Positions 50,386 through 61,643 of a stretch of 64,000 nt of DNA are shown here, in pieces. How positions within the stretch are numbered: position 1 is the stretch's first letter; every line of letters begins with the position of its first letter. The stretch covers positions 15,879,261-15,943,260 of the forward strand of contig NC_003074.8 in the NCBI RefSeq assembly GCF_000001735.4, in the 5' to 3' direction. Source of the stretch: Arabidopsis thaliana. Its lineage: Eukaryota > Streptophyta > Magnoliopsida > Brassicales > Brassicaceae. The notes under the pieces were generated by a model. The model was not told where the DNA came from. It ran no database searches and saw nothing but the letters and a program-made list of their open reading frames with translations. The position numbers and the translations under genes are program-made.

Positions 50386-52873
50386 ACAAAGGGATCATCA
50401 TTATTCTTTAGAGAGACTAGAGTACTTTTGTTGTGCTTTTAGTGTTAGTTAAGTAAATTCTTCGAAATGTTATTATTCATAATAATAATATATTGTTTGT
50501 CTTTTTTTTCTTATGAGATTTAAGTTTAACATAATAATTACTAGGTCCCTCTTTTCCATTCTTTAAAATAAATACCAAGATATATAAAAAATAAATAAAA
50601 ACATAATTTAATCAAGATTTGTTGTTCAAGTGTTAAGAAACCAATTGCGTTTTGAAAACTATTTTTTTGTTTACTGGCTAATGATCGTAATTACTGGGAG
50701 TCACCAATAAATTGATTAATCATTTTTTGCATTATTTGTGAATATTTCTTGAATTTTGGAAACAAAACTTGATTTTTGAATAGGTGACATTTGCATAAAT
50801 TTTGGATCATGTTTCTTGGGGACATGACAAGATCATATATATTTGCTTGGTACTAAGTAAGCAGTTTTGGGTCAACTAAATTTCTAACTTAAACGACTTT
50901 TGTCTTCTCTTTTTCAGATGAATGCGAACTTCCCAAGTAAATCTGTTTTCTAGATCCTCATTTACAAAATTGATTAAATCTTTTTATTTATTTTATTTAG
51001 TTTATAAACTTCAACATATTGGAAAAACAAACGAGTGAAGAGAGACTTGTAAAAGTTATTACTGTATTGAAACTTGAAATTCGTGGAACATTTCTTTTTA
51101 TCACTTTGGTATACTATTAGTTAGTTTAATTGGTTTATAATAAAGTAAGTAAATGGATTCGTGAGATTTATACTTTTTTTGTCAAAGTGATATGTATGCT
51201 TATTGATGACTTAATACACGTGAGAGGTGAAAATCGTGGTCATGTATGTGACATTTGCACATTTTCAGGTGCAATGCGCATGCCATTTATGTATTTTTTT
51301 ATACTTTAGAAAGTTTCTTGATGAGATCTAAATTTCATTTTAAATAAATTGAATAAAATATACATCGGCAAAAGCTAATTTCGTTCTGGATAACAAAAAC
51401 AAAAGTGCTTTCTTTATCATTGAACTTTAACAAAGTTTTTTTTTTTTTTTTTTTGGTTCGAAAAAGACTTTAACAAAGCTTAATTTTGCAGATGCTTAAA
51501 GGAAAAATGAAAATGATTCATATTCGCCCCAACAAACTCTCTACTTGCCACGTGTTATTGTAACTTTAGTGACGTTGTATTTGATTTTGTCTTAGCTAGC
51601 AACAGAGAATTACAACCAAAAAGGAAAGTTTATCTAACTAAAAACAATTCATCTATTTCATGTAAAGGTTGATAATTACATTGGCTCTATATAATATTGT
51701 CAATTGAAATTCAAATTTGGTTAAATACAGGGAATCCTTAGAAAAACCATATATAACAAAATAATTTTTGTAAAGCAAGGGGCCAAGGGGCTTCCAGCCA
51801 AAATTATTTTGAGAAATTATACAATTTATATTACAAAAATTATTTTTCAAACTTCTGTTAATACTTTTACACTAAGAGATTTGGGGTTCGAGTTCCAGCT
51901 ATTGCGATTTATTAGCAGATTTGCAAATTAATGGAAGCAAATATGCAAGAGATCTACAACGAAGAACAATTATAGTTGTTCGCCAAGATTCTACGCAGAG
52001 AAGATATTGAAGGTGTCTATTAAGCGCATGGAGAAGGAGAAGAAGATGTCGTCTGTCGTGGATCTAATAAGGGTCGAAAGGAATTGTCCGTAAGGGAATC
52101 GTCTATATAACAGTTCTCATAATTTATAATAAATAATAAATTTAGACGGAAAATTTTCTTTGGCTACGATGCCACGTTTCTGGAAGGCATTGCCGTTAAT
52201 TTTGTCTGAATTAGTTGATAAAGCAATTAACATTATGTTTATCATTGGCCAACTACAGAATGTTTAATTTTTATTTTTTAAGAAAATGACTTTCTTAATA
52301 GTTGAAAACTTGTTGAAGACTCCTTGTCCCATTGGTTGACCAATTGGTTGATTCAAAACTTTAATTGCAAAAAACTTTTTTCTTGTGTCTAATAAATCCA
52401 TTAAACACATCCCCAAAGTTAAATGTCAATGGGGCAGAGTGCAACCTTGTTTACTCTTATTTACATAATTAATAGCTTAAGTAACATGTTGGACAATTTC
52501 GCTTGCTCCATAATAATTTCTTTTTCCTTGCATTTTATTTCTCGTACTTTATAATGTTAGACAAACTCTTTGGTCCGATGTGGAAAACCACACAAGACTT
52601 AATTTAGTAAATGTGGGGTTTACCAAAACATATAAATAGTTAAACAAAGTAGATTGGGTTATTAGTTTGGGTTAAAGAAAAGCTTGAATTGGTTTTGCAT
52701 GTTCCTTTGCATTCTAAATATAGTTAGTCATGTTTTTCTTTTGTCACATTTATTCCTTAGGTTAATTTATAATAAAGGAGGTATTTCATGTACTATCATT
52801 CCTTCTCCCTTTCCTTTACAATTAGTTGAAAAACACACAAAAGTCGCTCAACAACTTGTGTAACAAGAGCAAA
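50386..52873. other. Spacer between the NHL gene and the 204-aa membrane protein gene
   Basis: 3' UTR of the NHL gene, then AT-rich sequence with poly-T runs (for example 51440-51454). A patch at 51930-52100 is less AT-rich, but its frames are short. No element ends recognised. Confidence 0.45.
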
Positions 52874-53488
52874 ATGGATTACCAAACATTAGAGATTGAA
52901 GACCCAAATGATGTTAACATTCCCGATGCTGAGAACTGCTTTGTGGAACCAGGTTGGGCTGCCCTGTTCACCCTCCTAGCCGTGTACGCTATCTTATTTT
53001 CCATCGACAATTTGTTTTCTTGTAAGGCCAACTTCTCAATCCAATCTATATCCGTCTCCGCCTCCTCTTCTGAATCGGTGTGGATCGTATATTTCATTGT
53101 GAAGAAACCTAGCTTTATGTGTTCTATCTCTTATGAACGCGAATACGTGTCAGCCAATCTTAGTCCCCTAAAAAGTGCCATTGTAAACGTCTCTCACTAC
53201 CAACGTTCCAATGGCTTCACGGATTTTTCCGTGGTTTTCGCGGCTGAGACTGAGGATATTGGACCAGCCAATGGAAGCAACGTTATTTCAGGTGTCTACA
53301 ATCTTAATATTACACTTCTCATGAAGCATAAACAAATTGCCGCGAACAACAAACCAGGACATTTCAATGTTCAGTGTAGAAATTTTACCCTAGTGTTCTC
53401 ATCGGATATGAAGTCGGGAGTGATGCTCGGTGACAAGAAAATTGAATGTCACTCATCTTTTCTAAATTTGAAAGAGCCTTTTCCTTGA
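52874..53488 (+). CDS. Small single-pass membrane protein, LEA_2/NHL-like architecture, 204 aa
   Basis: Intronless frame starting MDYQTLEIEDPNDVN. One membrane span near residues 34-56 (GWAALFTLLAVYAILFSIDN) follows a short acidic N-terminus; the rest is an extracytoplasmic beta-rich domain with several N-glycosylation-type sites (NFS, NVS, NGS, NIT, NFT) and cysteines. The layout, size and closing segments resemble NHL/LEA_2 proteins, but the NPN signature is absent. A diverged, frameshifted paralogue follows 535 bp downstream. No function known to me. Confidence 0.75.
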   Translation: MDYQTLEIEDPNDVNIPDAENCFVEPGWAALFTLLAVYAILFSIDNLFSCKANFSIQSISVSASSSESVWIVYFIVKKPSFMCSISYEREYVSANLSPLKSAIVNVSHYQRSNGFTDFSVVFAAETEDIGPANGSNVISGVYNLNITLLMKHKQIAANNKPGHFNVQCRNFTLVFSSDMKSGVMLGDKKIECHSSFLNLKEPFP

Positions 53489-54023
53489 TTGTTCTTAGAT
53501 TTTTCATGTTATTATTATTAACTACTACATTTTCAAATAAATACATCCCAAACCATTGTTATCAGAATCATTTGTTAGATTTACACTGACTACTAACTCA
53601 CAATCCTCAGATTAAATATGTTTAAATATGGATGAACAAGATTCAACTCATGAGGGTACAAGTAAAAGTAAAATATTTTTTGATAGAAATTGTTACATTA
53701 CATACAAAACTTATTAAGATATCTATTTCTTCAAAGTAGGATACAAAACTCTCAACTTTTTGCGGATCTACAACCGAAAATTCAACAGATTGATTTCTTT
53801 TCGCGCCACAAAACCAGCTTCACTTGTCTTAAAACATCAAGTTATTTATAGATAAGTTATTGTTATTGTTAGGAAGAACAAAACTTATAGTGATAACACC
53901 TATAAATATTTAGTTAAAGAAAAAATATCATGTTTTCTATTGTTGTCTCCTGAACTGTTCTCTTAGAATAAGCTGATTATAATACTTTAGCATAATATGT
54001 ACTAAGCCTTCCATAATTCCAAA
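53489..54023. other. Spacer between two related membrane-protein genes
   Basis: AT-rich, 3' UTR and promoter only; nothing else recognised. Confidence 0.45.
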
Positions 54024-54703
54024 ATGTCGTGGTCTCAAATTGAACCTCGTGATCCTAATTTAACGACTTGGTCTCAAATAACATCATCTCGTGATCCAAA
54101 TTCAACGACGACTGAAGATGAAGACGGAGATGGCGAGATAGACCATCCTATTCGAAATTATTGTAGAATGTACGTAATACTGCTCTATACTTTTGGTTTT
54201 TGGTTGTATCTGTTGATAGGGCTAATCAACATTAGCAGATGTTACTTAGACCTATTCGTCGACTCTGTCTCCGTCTCCAACAATACGAACTGGAACGTCT
54301 CATTGGTTGCTGATAGTCCTTTCACATTTTGTCAGTTATCTCTCTTCACAGTTAACGGCCAACTCTTACAAGGAGGTAGGGTTATGGCTGACAGGCTGAG
54401 TCAACCACACCCTACTCTTGTGAGCAATTAGTTAATCACACACCAATTTCAACAGTCGGCTTCACCACGCGGAAGCTAGACAGCATAAAAGATGGCCATG
54501 TGGTTTGGGACACCGGGGTCAAGATCATTGCCCGCGTCCAAGCGGGCACTAGTCTTAAAAAAAAGGGATTGTTGAGGGTGACAGGCAGTGATTTGCCGGT
54601 TAGGTTTCTGTTGGATCCAGAAGGGAACATGAAAGGATCGTTGGTCGGAAACATGAAACGTTGTGAATACTTGTTTAACAGCAGCTTGGATAATTCCCTT
54701 TAG
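54024..54703 (+). pseudogene. Frameshifted paralogue of the upstream membrane protein gene
   Basis: The first frame starts MSWSQIEPRDPNLTTWSQ, has a span (MYVILLYTFGFWLYLLIGLI) and then SVSVSNNTNWNVSLVADSPF, parallel to SVSASSSESVWIVYFIVKKP of the upstream gene. It stops at 54429-54431. The protein-like sequence continues in a different frame as ISTVGFTTRKLDSIKDG through VRFLLDPEGNMKGSLVGNMK to a stop at 54701-54703. The frame change falls between about 54387 and 54410. No GT-AG intron of realistic size restores it (the only candidates are 25-36 nt). I read it as a recent frameshift; a shorter 135-residue product is possible. Confidence 0.75.
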
Positions 54704-55004
54704 CCTTGGGCTAGCTTTTGGTTAGAATGTTATGAACGGTGACAGTGGTTATGATTGAGAGGAACATATGTGGTGGTCCCAAATATTCGAGTTATCTTTT
54801 TATATTGTTTGTTATCTATAGGCTTATTTATTGTTGTTTTTTTAACTTCATCGTTTATTAGTTTGCAATCCCTCAAATATGAGTTTTCTTAGACCTCGAA
54901 TTGACTTACATTGCATAGTAAATATAAGAGCTTGAAAATCCCCTTCTAAGAGTGACAAAACTTTTACTCATTTAGTTTTGACCCATTCCTTTAACCACAC
55001 CATT
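54704..55004. other. Spacer
   Basis: 3' region of the preceding pseudogene up to the SINE target site (ttaaccacaccatt, 54991-55004). Nothing else seen. Confidence 0.45.
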
Positions 55005-55316
55005 TTTTTTTTTTTAAAACTCTATCGGCTGATCCGGTCAGTCCCGGTAGAAATGCACTGAAATACTTTAGAGTGGACTTCTTTCAGAAGGATCACCACA
55101 CTGTCTGTTCCGAGTTTGAATGCTTTCAGACTAATGCTAGGGGATAGTCAAACCACCTACATTTCTGACTACCAGATAAACCAATTAGGTCAAGACCCAA
55201 CTGACAGACTTTCCAAACAAATGTAATTTTTTGTTTCCAGAGAGGATCGAACTCAAGTCTGAGAGTTTCACCTTTCCCCAAAGTTTCCCCTACCACTGGA
55301 CCACAGATGCTTGGGC
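55005..55316 (-). mobile_element. tRNA-derived SINE with target-site duplication
   Basis: The minus strand begins AAGCCCAAGCATCTGTGGTC. It carries an RNA polymerase III A box (TGGTCCAGTGG, 55287-55297) and B box (GAGTTCGATCC, about 55246-55256), and ends in a poly(A) tract (plus-strand T-run at 55003-55015). Flanks ttaaccacaccatt (54991-55004) and ttaaacacaccatt (55317-55330) form a 14-bp target duplication with one mismatch. Length about 310 bp. The family is not assigned. Confidence 0.9.
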
Positions 55317-55330
55317 TTAAACACACCATT

Positions 55331-56766
55331 CTCATCGCGTATGATCTAACCAGACTTAATACATCCTTCTTGTGATCTCACACAATGTTTGTTCTCATCT
55401 TTTTAGTCCAATGTTGTATAACGTGCTAGGCGCTTGTTGGTAGCACACCTAGATGAACAAAACTATTTTATTAATGGAAATTCTACTTCTATATAGATTC
55501 TTTATAAGTTTTCATTTATTTTGTAGAATACAAATTATTTTGGTTTCATTTAAAAAAAATTATAAACGGTTTTTTTCCAGTTACTTTGTGTGATTAGAGA
55601 ATTATATTTTTTGTAAGAAATGTATCCCTACTTAATGGTTTATTGTCTAATATAGCATTGGTATTGTGATTTGTGTTATTCTTTATTAGAAAAGGAAAGA
55701 GTCGTTGGTTTATTTGCTATAAGAAGATGATGTGCTTAGTTTTAAATTGAAACAAAGAACAGAAAATAATGTTTCATACACGTTGTGTTAAGTTTGTATT
55801 GATGATGAGTTTCGGAGAGACATTTTTGGGAAGAGGTTGATGTCGTTGTAAGGATCATAGAGTAAAGACTTTCTCCAAGGACACATCCATGATAAAAGAG
55901 GAATAAAAGATTTTGCTTTATATAACTTGTGTAGAGGTGTTACTTCTATAGTGTACATGTCTTTCTAAAGTTATCCAATAAACTCTTTTTGTAGTTTAGC
56001 TATATTACTATGTTGGTTTTGAACCAATTCAACAGTAAATATAAAAGATGTCATCTCACGGGTTAAAGTTTGTGGGTTGTTTCTCCATTCTCAAACTCAT
56101 TTACAAATATTTGAAAAGTTATTCTCGTCAACAAAAAGGATTGCATTTTTATGTCTGTTATCTTGATCTTAAGGCATAGGGCTTGGGTTAAAATATTGGG
56201 CCCATATACTTAACATTTTTGAAATACATTTTAAGGAATCCAATCGGGTCGGATTTTTTTAAATTTTTTGACCCGGATATCTGTCAATCGGATCCTTCCA
56301 TATTTAAATTTTTGACTCGAATTTGTTTGAATCCGATCTCTCCTTAATAATAGGTACCTACATTAAATTCAAACGTCATTTACTCCCTGATTGTTACAAT
56401 ATATATAGCGTATATGTAGTTATAACAAATAGATATTCACAAAGTCAAATGTTTCCTATTATAATGCTATTGATTTGATTGCATTTAGCATTTGTTTTCA
56501 AAAATCTAAATCGATATTCATTTCATCTATTAGATAAAGAAATTGTTTCGTAACTAAATTATTTTATTCTTATTTGTTTAAGCATCAATCTAGCAGATTC
56601 TCTGTTTTCCCTAATTTGAAAATATCCAAAGATACCAAATTCTTACTCATCAAGATTTTAAATATTCTCTGAACCCTAAACCACACTCTATAAATAGTTG
56701 CTCATTTTCCACTTTTCTCAGTACCATTCGATATATAGCAAAAGATAAGAAACCTTACCAGTAACA
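55331..56766. other. Spacer with a promoter-like right end
   Basis: Mostly AT-rich. At 56220-56345 gacccgga/aatccgat words recur. The right end has an AACCCTAA telo-box-like word (about 56673) and a TATA box (next entry). Confidence 0.45.
56689..56696 (+). promoter_or_regulatory. TATA box candidate
   Basis: TATAAATA, within ctctataaatag, lies 71 bp upstream of the ATG at 56767, at plausible spacing for a short leader. Confidence 0.5.
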
Positions 56767-56889
56767 ATGGCAGCTTATAGGCTTATTCGAGGGACATCAG
56801 ACCTTACAAAACATGTTGCCATGTGCAACACCACTGGTGAAACGCTTAACTTAGTCTTCGCTGATGAACATGTAAAAACAGTTTATTAA
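56767..56889 (+). CDS. Possible small gene, 40 codons or first exon
   Basis: ATG in good context after a TATA-led leader opens MAAYRLIRGTSDLTKHVAMC and closes at TAA 56887-56889. A GT donor-like site (catgtaaaaa, 56871) could make it a first exon, but no matching exon was found before the antisense E2 fragment. I do not recognise the product. It is kept because promoter and start look designed; it may equally be a promoter-bearing relic. Confidence 0.35.
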   Translation: MAAYRLIRGTSDLTKHVAMCNTTGETLNLVFADEHVKTVY

Positions 56890-56996
56890 CACTATGTTAT
56901 TGTTAATATAGATCATGTTTGTGTCATAGAAAAATGCAAGATCAGAGACTCTTACGAGCTTTTGATGTGTTTTCCCATTGTGTGGCCGATTCTCTT

Positions 56997-57236
56997 TTAG
57001 AGTAACATTGATTCAGGGTTCTCGATGTGTCCCTTAAATGCCTTCAACCATTCAGCTCCAATGGCACCTGCACTAAGAAGAAGAAGATTAAATTTATACA
57101 ATGATGATGAAAGAACCAATGACATGATTGAACTGAATTACCGTCTACTACGCGATGGTCACAGCTCAATATAACAAGCATGTACGAAGCAAAGTTGAAT
57201 TGATTTGGACCGTTACCAGGGACAACTCTCTTTTCA
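56997..57236 (-). pseudogene. Pyruvate dehydrogenase E2 (dihydrolipoamide acetyltransferase) tail fragment
   Basis: Two exons of an E2 C-terminus on the minus strand: 57142-57236 (KRVVPGNGPNQFNFASYML then VILSCDHRVVD) and 56997-57067 (GAIGAEWLKAFKGHIENPES then MLL and stop), joined by an intron with GT/AG borders. The active-site segment SCDHRVVDG of the acyltransferase family is intact, but everything upstream (lipoyl, E1-binding and most of the catalytic domain) is missing. Just upstream of the fragment is a poly-A/T run. The intron shows it was copied as DNA. It cannot encode an enzyme. Confidence 0.85.
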
Positions 57237-57946
57237 GTTTTTTTTTTTTAAGAATGACACAACACGAATTGGTTATTGGATGTTTTGGTAAGGACGTAAA
57301 AACTATATGAATTATGTACTCAAGATGATAATGAACTCTTATATTTGTATGAGATACATTCCTATAAAGCGAAGCTTTTTAGTTAGGAAAACCTTATTGT
57401 CTCTAATCATTGCATCGTTTGAGGATGTAAAGAATCTATAAGTTTATTCTTATCTGTATCACCAAACTTGATCCATTGGTTTCACAATCCGAAGGATAAC
57501 TCCGTATTAAGAGATGCCTAAATCAATCTAGCTCTAGATACAATTAATTTTGATTTCAAATCGAAGAAATCACATCTATATCTACAAAAGATAAGAGACG
57601 AAAGGGAGGACCTTACCTAGAGATATACTTTTAATCCCTTTCAATTACATAAACTTAAGCTTCGACTTTAGGAGTAAATAAATATGGAAGAGGTCGATTA
57701 GGAGTAAATAAATAAAATATGTGGATGTTAACTTTGTTAAAGTTTCCATCCAATTCCAATATAAGTCATCAACTAGATAAACAAATTATACTTTTTAGTG
57801 TTTTCAAATATAACAGATAATCCAAAAAAATATTGACATTTCTATCTGTGGTCTTTTACCAATTTCTCGTTTCCCAAAATTCAAAATTGTCATAAATCAA
57901 TTGAACTAGAAAATATCTAGGTGGCAAAAAAGCTTAATATTTGCAG
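57237..57946. other. Spacer
   Basis: No coding signal. A local repeat aggagtaaataaat occurs at about 57671 and 57700. Confidence 0.45.
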
Positions 57947-58026
57947 TTGATGTATACCAAAATTACTCTATGATATAAAAATATGTTAAAAAAGTTAGTC
58001 CTATTTTAGGTTACTGATGGTGTAAA
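57947..58026 (+). repeat. Left part of ~250-bp repeat unit, copy A
   Basis: gtataccaaaattactctat and following match 63745-63800 (copy C). The unit is interrupted here by a Helitron and resumes at 60112. Confidence 0.8.
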
Positions 58027-60111
58027 TCCTACTATATTATTTGGGAAGTACATTTTAAATATAACCTTAATTTTTGTAAGTAATTACATAGGTATGCCAT
58101 TAGGAATAAAATTTTAAAGAGTAAATTAATTTATCTCTTTAAGGATTAAAAAGTCAAATACTAATTTAATTAATTAAATTTAATTTAAAAACGAAATACA
58201 TTATTAATTTTCAAAAATAATAACCAATCAAAATCAACATATAAGATTTGATATCTAAATTTTAATTAATTTGATTTAATTAGAAAAATAAAATACATTA
58301 TTAATTTCCAAAAAAGTAACCAATTAAAATCAACAAATTAGATTTGATATCTAAATTATCATATTAATGTTTTATTAATTATTATAATTCACTTCTCATC
58401 TTTATATGATTCTATTTTTGCAAAAAAATAATATCATCATTATAAAAAAATAATTAGAGTTTTTTCGCATATGCAATAATTAGAATTTTTAAAAACGAAT
58501 ATAAACTGTTAAATACATGAAAAAATATTATACCGGGTGAAAAATAGATTTAAGAAAACTTTCTACTGAGTAACGGGTCATAATTTGAAATATTTATATT
58601 TAATTTCATACATATTATATTGAAAATTTATAATCTTATATACTATAATAATTTTTATGTGTATGATGTGATTCAATTTTTAATACAAGCTAGAAAATCC
58701 TAGAATTGACGGGTTTAGATCGATATTAATATAAGATGGTATACTACAGGTGAAACTCTTAAATTAACAATCAAACTACAAGTGTATAATCTTAAACACT
58801 AAACAATATAGATAATATCAACAAAACATATACAACTCACAGTTTACTATACATTTAAAATTAAATAAAATAATATCATATATTTTTAAATCATCTTTAC
58901 AATAAAAGTTTTTAGTTTAACTAAAATATAAGCCTACCTGCGGTATACTACAGGTTAATATCTAGATTATAGGGCTTATTGGATCTAAAGACGGGTCATC
59001 AAAGATTTCCTAAACTGAAGCAAAATATACTGAATACTCAAATATCTATCTGTTACCAAATTATAAACAAATAAGTTCGTAAAACAATTTAATATTTTAT
59101 ATACAAAATCAATTAAATCTTAATCACATAAAAATTAGCACAAAAAAAAGTATTCAACAATTAAAAAATTATCAAATCTCTGTGTTATATAAGTTTTGAT
59201 ACTATATTCGAATAAAGTGTAATATTCCTTTTCGATTTGTATTCTTTAACTAATTTAAGCTGACTAATATATTTGTTAATCTTATACCTATCAAAACCGA
59301 CTATCGTTTTTTATCTCTATAGTATTTTTGCAACATTTGTTTGGTGGATTTGGGTAAAAGTGCATTCGGGTCATATGGTACATTCCCCTATTAAATAAAT
59401 ATGGTGTACTCCTATGTTATCAGCTAAAATATTTAAATTATAATTCAGAGTCATATCATTAGTAAAATTAATATTAATAAAATAAATGGCTTTTTGGCAA
59501 GACGGATTTGGAGTGACGGGTTTTTGAATCAACATTAATAAAAAAGTAAAATATAATTAATCCACTGTTTCAATACGGGTTAAATCTTTAATTTATTATT
59601 TTTTAAGATCACTAATATTAAACATATCAAATCATCCTAATTTAGAAAAGATTATATAAAACCAAAAATGTTATGTGGTATGTATAATATTACTATATAT
59701 ATAATTAAATTATAAAATATAAATGTATTAGAGAATATACAATTTACAAAACTTTTATATATAAAAAAGAATTCTTAAATTTTAAAAATTACTACTTTAA
59801 AAAAAAAATCACAGGACGGGTAAATAAATTATAGAACAGGTTTTATTTTGGAATTGGGTTATATGGTGGATGTATTTGAATCAATATTTATAAAATTTTA
59901 AATTATTATTATGCTGTTGTTTTAATAGGGGTTACAACTTCAGTTTTTTAACAATTATCTCATGGATTCGTGGTATAGCGTTATTTAATAACAATTATAA
60001 ACTGTAAAATATAAATATATTTTAAAATTAAAAATTGCAAATTTTAATATATATTACTTTTAAAATCGTCCCGCGGTATACCGTGCGGTATACCGCGGGT
60101 TAAAATCTAGT
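58027..60111 (+). mobile_element. Helitron, 2085 bp, with an exact empty-site comparison
   Basis: 5' end TCCTACTATATTATTTGGGA at 58027 after A; 3' end with an unusually long GC palindrome (60070-60099) and then gttaaaatCTAGT ending at 60111 before T. Joining the flanks (gtgtaaa + tttatagataaagcc) recreates the uninterrupted sequence seen in repeat copies at about 60382 (ctaaattttatagatac) and 63812 (ctaaattttgtagatac). It is non-autonomous: no Rep/helicase frame is visible. A second decayed end (cctgcggtatactacagg then atctaga, about 58937-58972) lies inside, so it may itself be composite. Confidence 0.88.
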
Positions 60112-60640
60112 TTATAGATAAAGCCAATACATTTCCTTGCTAAATTCAACATACTAACAACTAGATTAGTAGAGCTACAATTGCAAATATACCATTCCTT
60201 TTACAATATAATTATTTTAAAATAGGTTTTACTAGAACGATTCATCTTAATTAATATAAAATAGAAAAGAAAGTTTATTTTTAAATTTTTGCCTTTTTAA
60301 CATTTGTAATCTTATCACACTAATATTGTGATGAATATATTAGAAAGTTATTTTGATTTTAGGAAATTGACAGTCTAAATTTTATAGATACATGAACTCA
60401 TTTACGGACTAAATTCAACATACTAGCAATAACAGCTACAATCACAAATATAGTATATTCTTTTTGATAGATTTATCTGAAAATATATTTTTCACTAAAA
60501 CAATTAATCTTAACTAATAAAATGGAAAAAGAAAGTTCATTTATGAATTTTTGTCTTTTTAACAATAAGAGTCTCATCACATTAATATTGCTAGTGATGA
60601 AATATGTTGAAAAATAGGTTTACTTTTGGTAGTAAACCAA
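60112..60640 (+). repeat. Tandem ~250-bp repeats (end of copy A and copy B)
   Basis: 60112-60340 and about 60341-60600 share ctaaattcaacatacta, then agctacaat, and aatcttaa/ctaataaaat words in the same order, followed by tttttaac and aatattg. A third copy (63745-64000) runs off the window. Divergence between copies is substantial, so the duplication is old. Confidence 0.8.
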
Positions 60641-60923
60641 TAAAAGAATAATCTGAATTTGTAGCATTGATTTCTTATAATATTGTGAATTTTAAATACC
60701 TGAAAGGTGAATTTAAATGATCAGTAATTACAATATTAGTCTCGCAAGAAAACAAGAAATTTCCTTTTCCAAAACCGAAATAACTAATAAAATCAAATCC
60801 AAGACTTTTGCGGCGGTGACAGACTCTATAAAGAAGTTTCAGTCCCAAGACTCCCTCACATTATTTTCTCTCGCTCTCGAACAAAATGGTCGTGAAATCT
60901 GGAATTGAAATAGGAACAAGGAG
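60641..60923. other. Promoter/5' leader of the CAF1-type gene
   Basis: A 63-codon frame at 60717-60908 ends 15 bp before the CAF1 ATG. It lies in the likely 5' leader, lacks a domain and is in the same frame as CAF1 but separated by a stop. It could be an upstream ORF or chance. Confidence 0.4.
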
Positions 60924-61643
60924 ATGAGTTTAATAGAAGATTGTCTAAGAAGCTACCGTTTCATTGCAATAGACACAGAGTTTCCATCTACTTTGAGGGA
61001 AACTACACAACATGCGACAGATGAGGAACGTTACATGGATATGAGTTTTAGTGTGGACAGAGCAAAATTGATCCAGTTAGGGCTAACTCTGTTCGATATC
61101 AATGGAAGAATTGGAGGAACATGGGAGATCAATTTCTCTGATTTCGGAGTTGACGATGCTAGAAACGAGAAATCCATTGAGTTCCTTAGACGCAACGGTC
61201 TAGATCTAAGGAAGATTAGAGAAGAGGGCATCAGAATCGAGGGTTTCTTCTCGGAGATGTTTTGGATGCTGAAGAAGACGAGGAGGAATATTACTTGGGT
61301 CACGTTTCATGGATCTTACGACATCGCCTATTTACTCAAGGGTTTCACCGGAGAAGCTTTACCTGTGACTTCAGAGAGGTTTTCTAAAGCGGTCGCGAGA
61401 GTTCTCGGTTCTGTTTACGATTTGAAAGTCATGGCGGGTCGATGTGAAGGACTAAGTAGCAGGCTTGGTTTGGAGACTCTAGCGCATGAGTTCGGACTTA
61501 ACCGTGTTGGTACTGCACACCACGCCGGTTCCAATAACGAGTTAACGGCGATGGTTTTCGCTAAGGTACTGTCTCCGTTTCCTCTCTTTCTTCGTTTTGG
61601 TTCTTTGGAGTTAAGAACTATAGAAAGTGAAGCAATAGTGTAG
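60924..61643 (+). CDS. CAF1/POP2-family deadenylase-like protein, 239 aa, lacking one catalytic Asp
   Basis: Intronless frame starting MSLIEDCLRSYRFIAIDTEF. This is the DEDD nuclease fold of CAF1, the CCR4-NOT subunit that shortens mRNA poly(A) tails. Motif I (IAIDTEFPS, D17/E19) and motif II (FHGSYDIAYLLK, D133) are intact. In motif III the family sequence HQAGSD appears as HHAGSN, so the fourth metal-binding Asp is Asn204; the neighbouring His is kept. The N-terminal lead before motif I and the C-terminal tail are shorter than in typical ~275-residue CAF1 proteins. From memory it corresponds to At3g44240 (239 aa). It may be weakly active, inactive or regulatory. Confidence 0.92.
   Translation: MSLIEDCLRSYRFIAIDTEFPSTLRETTQHATDEERYMDMSFSVDRAKLIQLGLTLFDINGRIGGTWEINFSDFGVDDARNEKSIEFLRRNGLDLRKIREEGIRIEGFFSEMFWMLKKTRRNITWVTFHGSYDIAYLLKGFTGEALPVTSERFSKAVARVLGSVYDLKVMAGRCEGLSSRLGLETLAHEFGLNRVGTAHHAGSNNELTAMVFAKVLSPFPLFLRFGSLELRTIESEAIV

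Noticed and set aside
55240..55300. tRNA gene candidate (A and B box)
   Set aside because: It cannot fold as a tRNA; poly(A), length and target duplication show it is the head of a SINE.
60717..60908. 63-codon frame just upstream of the CAF1-type gene, same frame
   Set aside because: No domain; separated from the CAF1 ATG by a stop. Treated as leader sequence or a possible uORF.
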